64,000 bases of DNA from Nitrosomonas sp. (GCA_021774195.1 JAJFJJ010000095.1:1-64000), one strand, 5' to 3'; positions 30,212-40,226 are shown, counted from the stretch's first letter. Translations and numbers: made by a program. Notes: a model not told the origin generated them from the sequence alone.

Positions 30212-30234
30212 GGTATAGCTTTTAAGTATATACC
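30212..30234. promoter_or_regulatory. candidate VapB operator (inverted repeat)
   Basis: GGTATA-N11-TATACC upstream of vapB. Confidence 0.4.
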
Positions 30235-30251
30235 ATGTCACTGGGAAGGTG

Positions 30252-30503
30252 CTAGTACGCAATGACAAGAATATGATTCTCTTCCACTGAATACATCAAT
30301 TTGTATGGAAACTTGTAAAGAAGACACTTCCTCACATCGCCACGCTCTATCGACCACGCTTGAGGGTGCACGGCGATTCGTAACGCGGCCTTTCGCACTT
30401 CCTCCTTGAAGTTTCTTCCAAGCCCCGCATATTCGAGTTCATAGTAGCGGATAGCATCTTCCAACTCCTGCTTTGCAAAGTTGGTGAATATGACACGCAT
30501 CAT
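30252..30503 (-). pseudogene. second RelE/ParE copy, C-terminally truncated, no antitoxin
   Basis: Near-identical to 28230-28529 but ends ...HILVIAY*. Confidence 0.75.
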
Positions 30504-30514
30504 TCTCCCTTAAA

Positions 30515-30992
30515 CCTAGAAAAATCAGTTGAACACAGAATTTGCATTGAATCTAAGGTTACAAGGCAAGGCGCCGTTCGCAAACAATGGCCGTAGTCCT
30601 TGGCAAGAGCGGCAACACAGTATTGTGGCCTTAGATTCAATGCAAAACTGTGTAGCATTATCCTAAAATCCTCAGTTGATCGCTTCAGAACTTACTAGCC
30701 TTATGAAATAAAACGAATATTTTGTCAAATGTTACGCACCCTAAAGGTGAACCACGCTATGATACTTATAGCGCACTGTTCTTTATCTTTTGCTACGTTG
30801 CAATTCGTTGTAATAACTCGTTCACGCCTCTTTGCGCCTTGCCAAAAATAAACAACAATGCACTCTAAACATCATCCAACTGAGGATTTTAGGATTATTA
30901 CAGTCACCTTCATGGTGTGCAAAACGCCTGATTTTAACGTTTGTTATTTAGTCACTTATAAACAGTTTTAGCGGTCAACTGATTTTTCTAGG
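30515..30992. mobile_element. MITE-B copy B2, carrying nested MITE-A A3
   Basis: CCTAGAAAAATCAGTTGA...GTCAACTGATTTTTCTAGG with TTAAA flanks. Confidence 0.85.
30662..30893. mobile_element. MITE-A copy A3, inside B2
   Basis: CCTAAAATCCTCAGTTGA...CAACTGAGGATTTTAGG with ATTAT duplication. Confidence 0.9.
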
Positions 30993-31201
30993 TTAAAGCA
31001 TTTTTTTATATTCTGTAACAACAATACGGAAACCAGAAACCAAACAAACTCAGCTTTACATCCTTGCCGAAATAACTGCGGGAAAGACTTTAGGGCGCCT
31101 TTAGAAATTCACCTATATTCTTGTGAGATCTTCTTTCGTGATTTAGGATATTTTCCTTCTGACAAATTTGTGAGTAGTCTGTATGTTATAAAACACGTTT
31201 A

Positions 31202-31322
31202 GTAACTATTCAACTTACTTCTAGAATTCACTATTTCTGCGTTACAAAATGATCATTTACACGTGTAAACTCACATTTTGCGCCTTGAACTGATGAAGTC
31301 TAGAGGCAATCAGAACAGTTAC
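31202..31322. repeat. MITE-F copy F1 (121 bp)
   Basis: GTAACTATTCA...TTTACACGTGTAAA...CAGAACAGTTAC. Confidence 0.85.
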
Positions 31323-31333
31323 TGCATTATAAT

Positions 31334-31565
31334 CCTAAATTCCTCAGTTGATCGCTACAAAAACAACCAACATTATGAAATTACAAATAATATTTTTAAT
31401 ATGATGCATACCTTTTTGGTGAGCCTCGCTATAATGTTTATAGCACGCTATTCTTTCATTTTAGCTGTGTTGCAATTCGTTGCAATAACTCGTTCACGCC
31501 TCATTGCGCCTTGCTAAAAAGAAACAATATCGCACTCTAAACACCATCCAACTGAGGATTTTAGG
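31334..31565. mobile_element. MITE-A copy A4
   Basis: CCTAAATTCCTCAGTTGA...CAACTGAGGATTTTAGG with ATAAT duplication. Confidence 0.9.
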
Positions 31566-31656
31566 ATAATCCGTTGTGATGCTGTCAATGAATGATTTGT
31601 GTGGCGCTGTTTTCTTCAATACGCCGATTACGTCTTCTACTCATTTTTGTAGAAAA

Positions 31657-31724
31657 TTGAGAAAACCACTGGCAATCTTCTCAAAAAAACGTATTATTGA
31701 GAAAGTAGATTTAAAGCTTCTCAA
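31657..31724. promoter_or_regulatory. four-half-site operator-like array upstream of fic
   Basis: TTGAGAA at 31657 and 31697, TTCTCAA at 31678 and 31718; start spacings 21/19/21. Confidence 0.55.
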
Positions 31725-31726
31725 AA

Positions 31727-32816
31727 ATGCAGGATTTAGAGAATATGAGCACCCTAGAATTAAAACCACTACCACCTGAAGGAATAATAGAAACAGCAGA
31801 TGTTCTTCGTGAGCTTGTCCAAGCACACCGGTATCTTGCCGAATTGAAAGGTGTGGCTAAGACAATCCTTAATGAAAATATATTGCTTTCTACATTGCCT
31901 TTACAAGAAGCCCAGAGCAGTTCTGAAATTGAGAATATCATCACGACGCAAGATGCACTGTATAAACACCAGCTACAAACGAGTATAGCTGATCCCATTA
32001 CAAAAGAAGTTTCACACTATGTTGATGCGCTGCATTTCGGATATCAGAAGGTCAAAAAAAAATGCGCTGACATTAAATACTATTCTTGAAATCCAGGGAA
32101 TTTTGGAGGGTAATCGTGCAGATTTTAGAAAAACACCTGGCACTGTCCTTAAGAATGAAAAAACGGGAGAAATTGTGTTTGAGCCACCTTCTCCTGAGAA
32201 AGTAACGGAATATATGTCAATGCTAGAGCATTTTATAAACGATGAGTCGGAAATCGACCCTTTAGTAAGAATGGCGCTGATCCATCACCAATTTGAAACA
32301 ATACATCCTTTTTATGATGGAAATGGAAGGACAGGCCGCATCATAAATATTTTGTATCTCGTGCAAACAGGTTTGCTCGATACACCCATACTTTATTTAA
32401 GCCGGTATATTAACCAAACAAAAGACGAATATTATTCAAAACTGCAAAATACTCGAGAACACTCCGGTTGGGAGTCATGGGTTATTTATATGTTACGCGG
32501 TGTCACATTGACAGCAAAACATACAACGAGCCTGATTGAAAATATCCGTGATTTATTAATTGCCCAAAAGCAGCATATACGTAAAAAGCATAAATTTTAC
32601 AGCCAGAATCTTATCAACAATCTGTTCCGTCATCCCTATACAAAAGTTGCGTTCCTAGAAAATGATCTTCAAGTCTCACGCGCAACAGCAACCCGATATC
32701 TTGATGCTTTGGCAAAAGATGGCGTGTTGCAAAAATATAAGCTGGGAAGAGAAAATTTTTACATTAATCATGATTTAGTCGATCTGCTTTTTAAGTTGCC
32801 TGAGTTGCGAAAATAA
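31727..32816 (+). CDS. Fic-family protein with C-terminal winged-HTH-like region, frameshifted at an A9 tract
   Basis: HPFYDGNGRTGR Fic motif; SSEIEN fits (S/T)xxxE(G/N) inhibitory motif; two ORFs join as ...QKVKK/NALTLNTILEIQ. Confidence 0.88.
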
Positions 32817-32987
32817 AAAACTGTCATCCGTCACGAAGCGAAATTCGAACAAACGAAGTGTGAGCAGGTGCACAAATTTTTACTTTTGCTGTGACTTTAG
32901 GATAACTGCAAGATGTGCGTTGTTGTACTACAAAATGTACCATTTCCTAGCCCTGCCCCTGCCGAAATAACTGCGGAAAAGACTTTA

Positions 32988-33127
32988 GGGCGCCTCTAAA
33001 AATTCGGATTTCTAAACAAGACAAGGCGAGAACAAAAAATATTGACGCAGCATATAACTGATATGTAAGGAAATATTTTTTTGAGTAACGCAGTATTGTG
33101 ACGAAATATGGATTTTTAGAGGTGCCC
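32988..33127. mobile_element. MITE-E copy E1
   Basis: GGGCGCCTCTAAAAATTC...GATTTTTAGAGGTGCCC; TTTA flanks. Confidence 0.85.
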
Positions 33128-33285
33128 TTTAGAAATTCGCCTATATTCTTGTAAGATCTTCTTTCGTGATTTAGGATATTTCCATTCAGACAAATTTGTG
33201 AGTAACCTGTATGTTATAAGACACGTTTATTTGTAATACTTTTAGCAACACTTGCCAATACTGTATGTGGTGGTAATATACTTTT

Positions 33286-33597
33286 ATGATTGACTGGACA
33301 CAAATAGTTGGCTTTGACTGGGATGAAGGTAATTCTCGCAAGAACATAGAGAAGCACGACGTCGGACAACCCGAAGCGGAACAAGTGTTCTTTAACCAGC
33401 CAGTCCTGATTTTGGCAGATTCTAAGCATAGCCAAAGGGAAGTGCGTTACCATGCTCTTGGCATCACTGATGATGCTCGGTTACTGCACATTACCTTTAC
33501 ACTACGAAATAGCAGAAAATTGATCCGAATAATTTCCGCTCGTGACATGCACCGTAAAGAGAAAGTTTTCTATGAACAAAACCCGAAAGATTCCTAA
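33286..33597 (+). CDS. brnT: BrnT-family toxin
   Basis: GFDWDEGNSRKNIEKHDVGQPEAEQVFF...RYHALGITDDARLLHITFTLR...IRIISARDMHRKE. Confidence 0.92.
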   Translation: MIDWTQIVGFDWDEGNSRKNIEKHDVGQPEAEQVFFNQPVLILADSKHSQREVRYHALGITDDARLLHITFTLRNSRKLIRIISARDMHRKEKVFYEQNPKDS

Positions 33598-33844
33598 ATT
33601 TAAAACTGAAGCTGATGAACGAGCTTTCTGGGAAAGCCATGACTCCAGCGAATATGTTGACTGGATTAAGGCTCAACCAACTTCTTTTCCCAATCTAAAA
33701 CCATCTACTAAAACAATTTCGCTCAGACTACCTGAAGCTTTGTTGGACCGCATAAAGATTGAAGCAAATAAGCGCGACATGCCATATCAATCTTTGATTA
33801 AAGTATGGCTTGCCGATGATGTAGAAGAAAGCCGTCGCTCTTGA
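33572..33844 (+). CDS. brnA: BrnA-family antitoxin
   Basis: MNKTRKIPKFKTEADERAFWESHDSSEYVDW...ISLRLPEALLDRIKIEANKRDMPYQSLIKVWL; start trimmed. Confidence 0.9.
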   Translation: MNKTRKIPKFKTEADERAFWESHDSSEYVDWIKAQPTSFPNLKPSTKTISLRLPEALLDRIKIEANKRDMPYQSLIKVWLADDVEESRRS

Positions 33845-34414
33845 ACGTGTCAACTTCTCGCAAGCAATTGATCCGGCCACTCGTCAATCGAGATACGCGT
33901 GCGCGCATAAAGACTGTTATCGGCTTCAATTTTTTTCCTTGTTTTTTAATACCCGGAAAATGCATATTGATATATTTCTGTACTGATTGGTGCAACACGC
34001 TCATCTGTGACGCTCCCGCCATAAACCGATTGATCGCACTAATCCGCATTTCTGGGTCATCTGGATATTCGTGCGCAATGGCATTTCGGGAAACGCGGAG
34101 TTTTTTCCACCCTTCTGCAGATGGTATTGCACCAATACGCTCAAGCCGATTTAATTTTTCTACAAATGTAGCGTTCGCGGCTACCGGTTCTTGTGCCAAA
34201 ACTAGTATCAAAGGCGAGACCTTTTCACCCATTGAGTCCTGCAATTTGGCAAAACGATAAGCGATTTGATCAAGAATCCTCAGGGCATCTTTATCTATTT
34301 CGACCTTGATGGAAAAAGGCAGGCATTTTTGACTATCCAGTAAGCTATATTTTAGCACTTCCGCATGAATTTCACATTCTGCCAAATAATCCGCATTGAT
34401 TGTTCTGGGTTCAT
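33840..34414 (-). pseudogene. HEPN toxin HEPN1 (1-nt deletion near start; C-terminus fused to HEPN relic)
   Basis: RNAIAHEYPDD (R-x4-H); 5' end MNPEQSMRI then out of frame relative to HEPN1' at 42795. Confidence 0.8.
33844..33905 (-). pseudogene. relic HEPN 3' tail, HEPN2'-type
   Basis: Reads NSLYARTRISIDEWPDQLLARS*, cf. NDYARKRISVAEWPGLLPVRE in HEPN2'. Confidence 0.65.
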
Positions 34415-34722
34415 ATTTGCACACCCTCTTGCATAGCAATATGAAAAATTGGCATATCAAAAGACGATTGTTGGCGTTTTATAATGATGTCAATTTTTTC
34501 ATCCTCGAATGGTCCACTACTTTGCAGCTGCGTAATCATGTCGATTTTGCACGAAATGATTTCGTCTGGATTGGTGAGGGATGTTTCAATTAAGAAGTCA
34601 TAATCGCCGCCTTTTTTCTCATCATCAACGCGGGAACCGAATAACCACAGCTTTGCATCCTTTCCAAAATATCTGAGCGAAAGGGTCTTCACAAGGCTCA
34701 GTTGATCGGCGTTGATTCTCAT
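34411..34722 (-). CDS. MNT nucleotidyltransferase antitoxin MNT1
   Basis: LWLFGSRVDDEKKGGDYDFLIET. Confidence 0.92.
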   Translation of the reverse strand: MRINADQLSLVKTLSLRYFGKDAKLWLFGSRVDDEKKGGDYDFLIETSLTNPDEIISCKIDMITQLQSSGPFEDEKIDIIIKRQQSSFDMPIFHIAMQEGVQI

Positions 34723-34837
34723 GAGAACGCAGTAATGTACAACTGAGATACATTAATCAAAACTTTGAGTCTTGTATTTCTATTTTCTCTATTCTTCATG
34801 AAAAAAATCATTTTAGTTTACATATCCAACAGCATTA

Positions 34838-34905
34838 TGAGATTGCCACCCAATTTTCTAACCTCAAACCTTTAACATATTCAAACTCACGCGTATTGTT
34901 TTCCC
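34838..34905 (-). pseudogene. VapC C-terminal relic
   Basis: NNTREFEYVKGLRLENWVAIS, cf. VapC end at 29552. Confidence 0.65.
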
Positions 34906-35029
34906 ATTAAGCGGTAATATGCCATTTCGGTTCTTACCTTACATGTACGCTGAAAATTTAGCATCACATCTTGTGCATCGGAAAAACAAAGGGATAAGAT
35001 ATCATCCATCTCTTATTCCTGTCTTGAAA

Positions 35030-35105
35030 GAAGTTTTGTGAAAGGGATATTTAAAAAATCCAAAACAAAACAATACTGTTTGTTCTTAACTGATGAGAAT
35101 ATAGT
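35030..35105 (-). pseudogene. relic HEPN 3' tail, HEPN3-type
   Basis: AAGGGATATTTAAAAAATCCAAAACAAAACAATACTGTTTGTTCTTA aligns to AAGGGTATATTTAAAAACTCCAGCACAAAACCATATTGTTTCTTTCTGA in HEPN3. Confidence 0.65.
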
Positions 35106-35119
35106 TTGCAGTATTCAGG

Positions 35120-35605
35120 TTAAGCAGTTATCCAACCTCTGGATTGCAAATCCACCAGTATTCTGGCTGCGTCCTCTGTTAGCATCGAGACATGCTCATG
35201 CCCTTTATTTAGCGCTTCTGACAGTTTATCCAAATCTTCCATGTACTCATGCACCATTTGATTACGCAAAACACGTAATGTCATCCATACTTCAGCAGAG
35301 CCAATCAAGCCAAGCTTTTCTGCTCGATTCAGATTATCCACTGCAGGTCCAATTGTTTCACCGACTGCGTTCAAATAATTCGGTAGCAATTTATCTCCCA
35401 CAGTATCTTGTAACCGGCCAAAACGACTCACAAAGGCATCCACACGTTCAGCAAGATCCACATCCTTTTCTAACTGCTTTATTTTTTCATGGGTGAAAGG
35501 AACATCAAAGAGGCGTTGATCTGTTAGTTGCAGATAATACATTTCCTTGAGTATTACCCTTGCCAGAAATTGTAATCGAAGCTTTTGTTCAGGGTGAATA
35601 CTCAC
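35120..35605 (-). CDS. HEPN toxin HEPN2
   Basis: RNQMVHEYMED; 4-bp overlap with MNT2. Confidence 0.88.
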   Translation of the reverse strand: MSIHPEQKLRLQFLARVILKEMYYLQLTDQRLFDVPFTHEKIKQLEKDVDLAERVDAFVSRFGRLQDTVGDKLLPNYLNAVGETIGPAVDNLNRAEKLGLIGSAEVWMTLRVLRNQMVHEYMEDLDKLSEALNKGHEHVSMLTEDAARILVDLQSRGWITA

Positions 35606-35901
35606 AATACTATTCCCTCTTTTTGCGCTACATGGTGGATAGTTGAGTATTCTAAATTAGGCGCAAGTAATATTACATCGACCTTTTGGCCATCCAGTAA
35701 ATAACTTATTCGTCCTGATATTTTTGCACTTAACCAAGCTGAATCTACCACCGCATGCGGGATCTCGACAAGTAGATCAATATCCCCGCCGCGTGCATTG
35801 TCATCTGTACGAGAACCAAACAAACGTACCGTTGCATCTTTTCCCGCCAGCTCAAAAACAGCGTGTTGGATAATATTGATTTGCCGCGGACTCAGTCGCA
35901 T
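35602..35901 (-). CDS. MNT nucleotidyltransferase MNT2
   Basis: VRLFGSRTDDNARGGDIDLLVE. Confidence 0.93.
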   Translation of the reverse strand: MRLSPRQINIIQHAVFELAGKDATVRLFGSRTDDNARGGDIDLLVEIPHAVVDSAWLSAKISGRISYLLDGQKVDVILLAPNLEYSTIHHVAQKEGIVL

Positions 35902-36062
35902 AAATAATTAGGGTCTATTATGTAATGAAATTAAATACTTTGGCTGAAGCAAATTGATTTATTCTTCTCAAGCTCAGAACAAACGGAAAAAAGTCAGAAG
36001 ACCCGTTTGATGCATAAACATTGCTCATATAATTCTTATTGCTTAGCTGAGAACTCTTCAAC

Positions 36063-36500
36063 TTAGGTTCCTTCTGCAAGTAACTGAGAAAAGGGTATAT
36101 TTAAAAACTCCAGCACAAAACCATATTGTTTCTTTCTGACTATAGTTTTAACAAGTGCAATGTCGAGTTTCATATATTCATGAACGATCGTATTTCTCAG
36201 GCCAACAATTTTTTTCCATTCCTGTAGCACTTTATCATCTATGGCTCCAATGGTTTTCAGTTGTTCGAATAGATCATAAGCGCTAATCGGCACCTTCTCA
36301 TTTTTTGCTTTTAATAGATGCCTCGCCTTACCAATGGCATTTTCAATAATAATTTGTAACGTATGCAGCATAGCCTGTTCTTCCATCGTGGATAGCTCTG
36401 CCGTTTGCACAAGTTTGTCATGCAACTCATCTAGTAATTTACCATTTCTTTCCGCAAGTTTTTCTGTCTCTTTCTGATACAGCTCAAGATACATGATCAA
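36063..36500 (-). CDS. HEPN toxin HEPN3
   Basis: LRNTIVHEYMKLD. Confidence 0.88.
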   Translation of the reverse strand: MIMYLELYQKETEKLAERNGKLLDELHDKLVQTAELSTMEEQAMLHTLQIIIENAIGKARHLLKAKNEKVPISAYDLFEQLKTIGAIDDKVLQEWKKIVGLRNTIVHEYMKLDIALVKTIVRKKQYGFVLEFLNIPFSQLLAEGT

Positions 36501-36909
36501 GGTTCCAGTAGTAGTCTTCCAGGTTGGCCCATATTCTCTGGTAAAACATTGCCAATGCTAAACTATTCTGACCAGTAAGTGGAATTCCTTCATCAACAAC
36601 GGTGGCGCAAATACTAAGCCCACCACGATATAAATCTACAAGGTCTATCTTGTCGTCGTTAACAGCCAAGGCTTGTGAAAGTAAGTGTCGAACCTCCTCT
36701 TGCTTACCTAAATTATCCCAACCGTTGGTATTATCTCTAAATAAAATGGCGATATCCCAATCACTCTGCTCATGATGATTATCCCTCGCTCTACTTCCAA
36801 ACAGAAAAGAGAGCGCTATATCATCGCGCAAGCTTAAGAACTCCTGCAAAGTTTGCAGATTACTACCAACTAATTCAAGTGACAAATTGTTTTGATTCAT
36901 GTTATCCAT
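36484..36909 (-). CDS. MNT nucleotidyltransferase MNT3
   Basis: LSFLFGSRARDNHHEQSDWDIAILF. Confidence 0.92.
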   Translation of the reverse strand: MDNMNQNNLSLELVGSNLQTLQEFLSLRDDIALSFLFGSRARDNHHEQSDWDIAILFRDNTNGWDNLGKQEEVRHLLSQALAVNDDKIDLVDLYRGGLSICATVVDEGIPLTGQNSLALAMFYQRIWANLEDYYWNLDHVS

Positions 36910-36944
36910 TTACAGCTTAACCGAAAGCACATTTCCGATCGACA

Positions 36945-37216
36945 TGGTCTAATAGACCATGTCACCTCCTGCTCCAGTGTTAACTTTCCTTTACCTCGAA
37001 ATGCCTGCCCATCATCCGCCTGATATTCCTTGATCCAGTACATCAACATGTAGGCATAATCTCAAAACTTCGTGCCTCTGCTGCAGCTGTATAACCCTGA
37101 TCCAATACCAGGCTTACTGCATCTAATTTGAATTCTTTTGTACATAGTTTTTTTGTTACCATTTCTGCCTCAGTTAAGATATTTCTCTTAACTGGGGTGT
37201 CCGGATCTATTAGACC
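36945..37216 (-). pseudogene. internally deleted IS3-family element (OrfA relic, both ends)
   Basis: TGGTCTAATAGACC...GGTGTCCGGATCTATTAGACCA; - strand reads VTKKLCTKEFKLDAVSLVLDQGYTAAAEARSFE. Confidence 0.75.
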
Positions 37217-37229
37217 ATATCATACTAAC

Positions 37230-37560
37230 TCTGTGCTGTAGCACGGTAATTCTCTTTGATGCGCCTTCATGCCACAAAGTAACTGATAGCAAGGATTACG
37301 TTCCCACTGCACGACAATCACCTTATCACTTAGATTCTCCAATTGTTTCAGAACCAGCAATCCAACCATCAGGCGTATTGGCTTACTCGGTGCGCCTATA
37401 GCTTCTTTGTAATGGTTTGGGAAAACTTCTTTAAGAGATGTCAGGGTATGGCTGTGGATAATTTGATCAATGGATCATTCGGATCAAGCTGTAAAAGCAA
37501 ATCAGTACCGAAAAGATTCTTTTGATGGATAGAACTACTTTGAGTGAGCATTTTTGCTAA
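37230..37560 (-). pseudogene. IS5/IS1182-type transposase N-terminal relic
   Basis: - strand reads RLMVGLLVLKQLENLSDKVIVVQWERNPCYQLLCGMK. Confidence 0.65.
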
Positions 37561-37676
37561 CCATTTCGACCAGAGAACAAGGACTCATCTTACCATTTCC
37601 GATCGAAATATTCACCTAAAATACACTCTTTATTCCACATTATCAGTCAGTTGTATAGTTATTCAGGGGTGACTAC

Positions 37677-40130
37677 TTACTTACGCAGCATGTCAGCCAG
37701 CGCAGCAAAGGTATCTGCCAGCTGGCGGGTGGTCTCAGGTGGTGGAACGGGAATTTTTAAATGACTGTTCCCAGATTGCTGGTCGCGTTCAACCCAGGGA
37801 TGCGCAGGTGCATCAGGATTATGTGCCGATGCCAGTGCTGCAATAAGCTGCCCACCAACTTGAGCAATCGCCTGCCAAGGATCGCTAACAGTGGACTCAG
37901 TTGTTGCTGATGCTTGAATTGAATCGACCTCTGCAACTTCTTTGCGGCGGTCTTCTTTTGACTCTGAAATATTTTCTTGTCGTATTGGCGGCTGTTCAGC
38001 TTGATCAAGTGGATCACTCTTGTTCATATTGCTTGTCACATTTTCCACATCTTGCATAAAGCGCTTCAAACGTGATCCGCCTAACGAAACTTCCGTACTG
38101 CCGCCATCCAAAATACCGGCTGATAACGAGCGCTTGAACGACAACAATGACAACATACCTTCTTCTATCGTGCCTTTGGCAATAAAATTAATCGCCTGAA
38201 CTTTATCCGGCTGCCCCATACGGTGAATACGGGAAATCCTCTGTTCCAACAAGGCTGGATTCCATGGTAGATCCATATTTACTAGCGTGTTGGCAAACTG
38301 TAAGTTCAATCCGGTTGCGCCTGCGTCTGTTGATAAAAATACCTTGCAATCATTTTCTTTTTTAAACTGCCGAATCAATTCTGGGCGCTTTTCAGACGCA
38401 ATGCCACCGTGGAAACTGACATAGCCGATACCTCGTTCCTTGAGACGACGAATCAAAATATCTTGAGTACGCGTCCACTGACTGAACACCACCACCTTGT
38501 TTTTTGGGTGTTCAAACAACTCATCAAGTAGCACCATCAGTTCATCGGCTTTCGTGCCATGATCAGTTTCTTGATCTAACAAATAAGTGCTGTTACACGA
38601 CATACGCATATTCTGCAGTGCACAAGTCATTCGACGCTGATCGGTCTCTGACAGATATTTATTCTGACGCCAACGCGCCACAATACGTGCGACGACTTCG
38701 GCATTTTCCTGATGCCACTGCTGTTGCTGTAGCGTCATCGGCAACAAAATATTCTGGTCTGACCGCTCAGGCAACTGCATCAGAACCTCAGATTTCAATC
38801 GGCGTATCATTACTGGAGCAAGCGTATTGGCTATTTTGTCCAAGCCAACGTAACCGATAACCTTGCCGGCTTCATCTTTTTGCTGGTGTTCGTACAACAA
38901 TTTCCAAGTCGGCCCTAGGCGATATTGATCGACAAACTGCACCAGAGAGATCAGTTCTTCCAGTTTATTTTCCAGCGGTGTGCCGGTCAGCACCACCGCA
39001 TAAGGGCTGTTAATTCGTTTGAGTGCACGCGAGGCAATGGTGTTCCAATTTTTTATTCGCTGCGCTTCATCCACAATGACCAGTTCCGGCGCCCAATCTT
39101 CTATCAAATCCAAATCGGCATTCAGCTTTTCATAGTTAGTAATTTTGCAGAAATCGGATTGTTGATATTGTTTGCGGCGTTTGGCCGGGTTGCCACTGAT
39201 CACTAAGGTTTCTCGCCCAGCAAAACGTTTGTATTCGCTCTGCCACTGATATTTCAATGAAGTCGGACATACCACCAACACTTTGCTAACACCGAAATAA
39301 CGTGCCAGTATCTCTGTAACCGCAATTGCCTGTATGGTTTTACCCAGTCCCATTTCATCACCGATCAAAGCGCGACCGGCCCGTACCGCATATAACGCGC
39401 CCTCTTTCTGATACGGATAAAGCGGCGCATTTAGCAGTTTCTCCCATTGCTGGTCCTCTATCCCCAGTGGAAAGGTCTGATTTAATAATTGCAATCGCTT
39501 CTCTGCGTCACGTAAACCGGCAATATAATCCAGCGCATCGTCATAAGCACGCAACTCATGCGCGCATTTAACCGCTGCTTTAATAAATTTATCTAATTCT
39601 GCATAGCGTTGTGGCGCCAGACACCAATTTGCTTCTTCATCAAACAACTTGCGCGCCTTACCTAACAGTCTTTCCGGACAATCGGCCCCGGGACGAAAAT
39701 GTACTGTTCGTCCGTCTTCGTTACGTAGATATAACTCTGAGAAAACAGGTTGATAACCACGAGAAAATGCCGTTTTAAAACCGCGCACTTTCTCCAGTTT
39801 TGCGAGCACAAATTCGATATGCTTACATGTACCCAACTCATTAGTGGCATAATCCGGACAGGCACAAAAATTATCACCTGGCCGCAAACCACGAATCGCA
39901 ACCCGATAACCGCGGTTTGAGACCGGATTAACAACCTTAAAATCCGAAAAGAATTTTTCTGTTCCTTGGTTTATGAGATCAAATTGTTGCACCCGGCCAA
40001 ACTGCCGCCGCAGCCCTCGCTGCCATTCCACCGCTGTTAAACCGTCAGGCACATGCGTGCGTGAAAGCTTAAGTTCAGCCTTGGGCTTGCGTCGTAATTT
40101 TTTTGTGGTTTTACGGGTACTAGCTGTCAT
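37677..40130 (-). CDS. SNF2-family DEAD-like helicase with SWIM-type zinc finger
   Basis: CACPDYATNELGTCKH; LIGDEMGLGKTIQAIA; VDEAQRIKN; LTGTPLENKLEEL. Confidence 0.93.
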   Translation of the reverse strand: MTASTRKTTKKLRRKPKAELKLSRTHVPDGLTAVEWQRGLRRQFGRVQQFDLINQGTEKFFSDFKVVNPVSNRGYRVAIRGLRPGDNFCACPDYATNELGTCKHIEFVLAKLEKVRGFKTAFSRGYQPVFSELYLRNEDGRTVHFRPGADCPERLLGKARKLFDEEANWCLAPQRYAELDKFIKAAVKCAHELRAYDDALDYIAGLRDAEKRLQLLNQTFPLGIEDQQWEKLLNAPLYPYQKEGALYAVRAGRALIGDEMGLGKTIQAIAVTEILARYFGVSKVLVVCPTSLKYQWQSEYKRFAGRETLVISGNPAKRRKQYQQSDFCKITNYEKLNADLDLIEDWAPELVIVDEAQRIKNWNTIASRALKRINSPYAVVLTGTPLENKLEELISLVQFVDQYRLGPTWKLLYEHQQKDEAGKVIGYVGLDKIANTLAPVMIRRLKSEVLMQLPERSDQNILLPMTLQQQQWHQENAEVVARIVARWRQNKYLSETDQRRMTCALQNMRMSCNSTYLLDQETDHGTKADELMVLLDELFEHPKNKVVVFSQWTRTQDILIRRLKERGIGYVSFHGGIASEKRPELIRQFKKENDCKVFLSTDAGATGLNLQFANTLVNMDLPWNPALLEQRISRIHRMGQPDKVQAINFIAKGTIEEGMLSLLSFKRSLSAGILDGGSTEVSLGGSRLKRFMQDVENVTSNMNKSDPLDQAEQPPIRQENISESKEDRRKEVAEVDSIQASATTESTVSDPWQAIAQVGGQLIAALASAHNPDAPAHPWVERDQQSGNSHLKIPVPPPETTRQLADTFAALADMLRK

Positions 40131-40226
40131 ATTTTTCTCTTTGATCGCAACAAAATGTCGATTTTAACAAGGCAACAGTAATACCACGAGCAAGGTTGTC
40201 CGAGTCTGTAGAATACCTACAATTAA

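Noticed and set aside
37677-40130. SNF2 helicase as part of a named phage-defence system
   Set aside because: Neighbouring genes do not match a known defence operon that I can recognise; kept only as a contextual hypothesis
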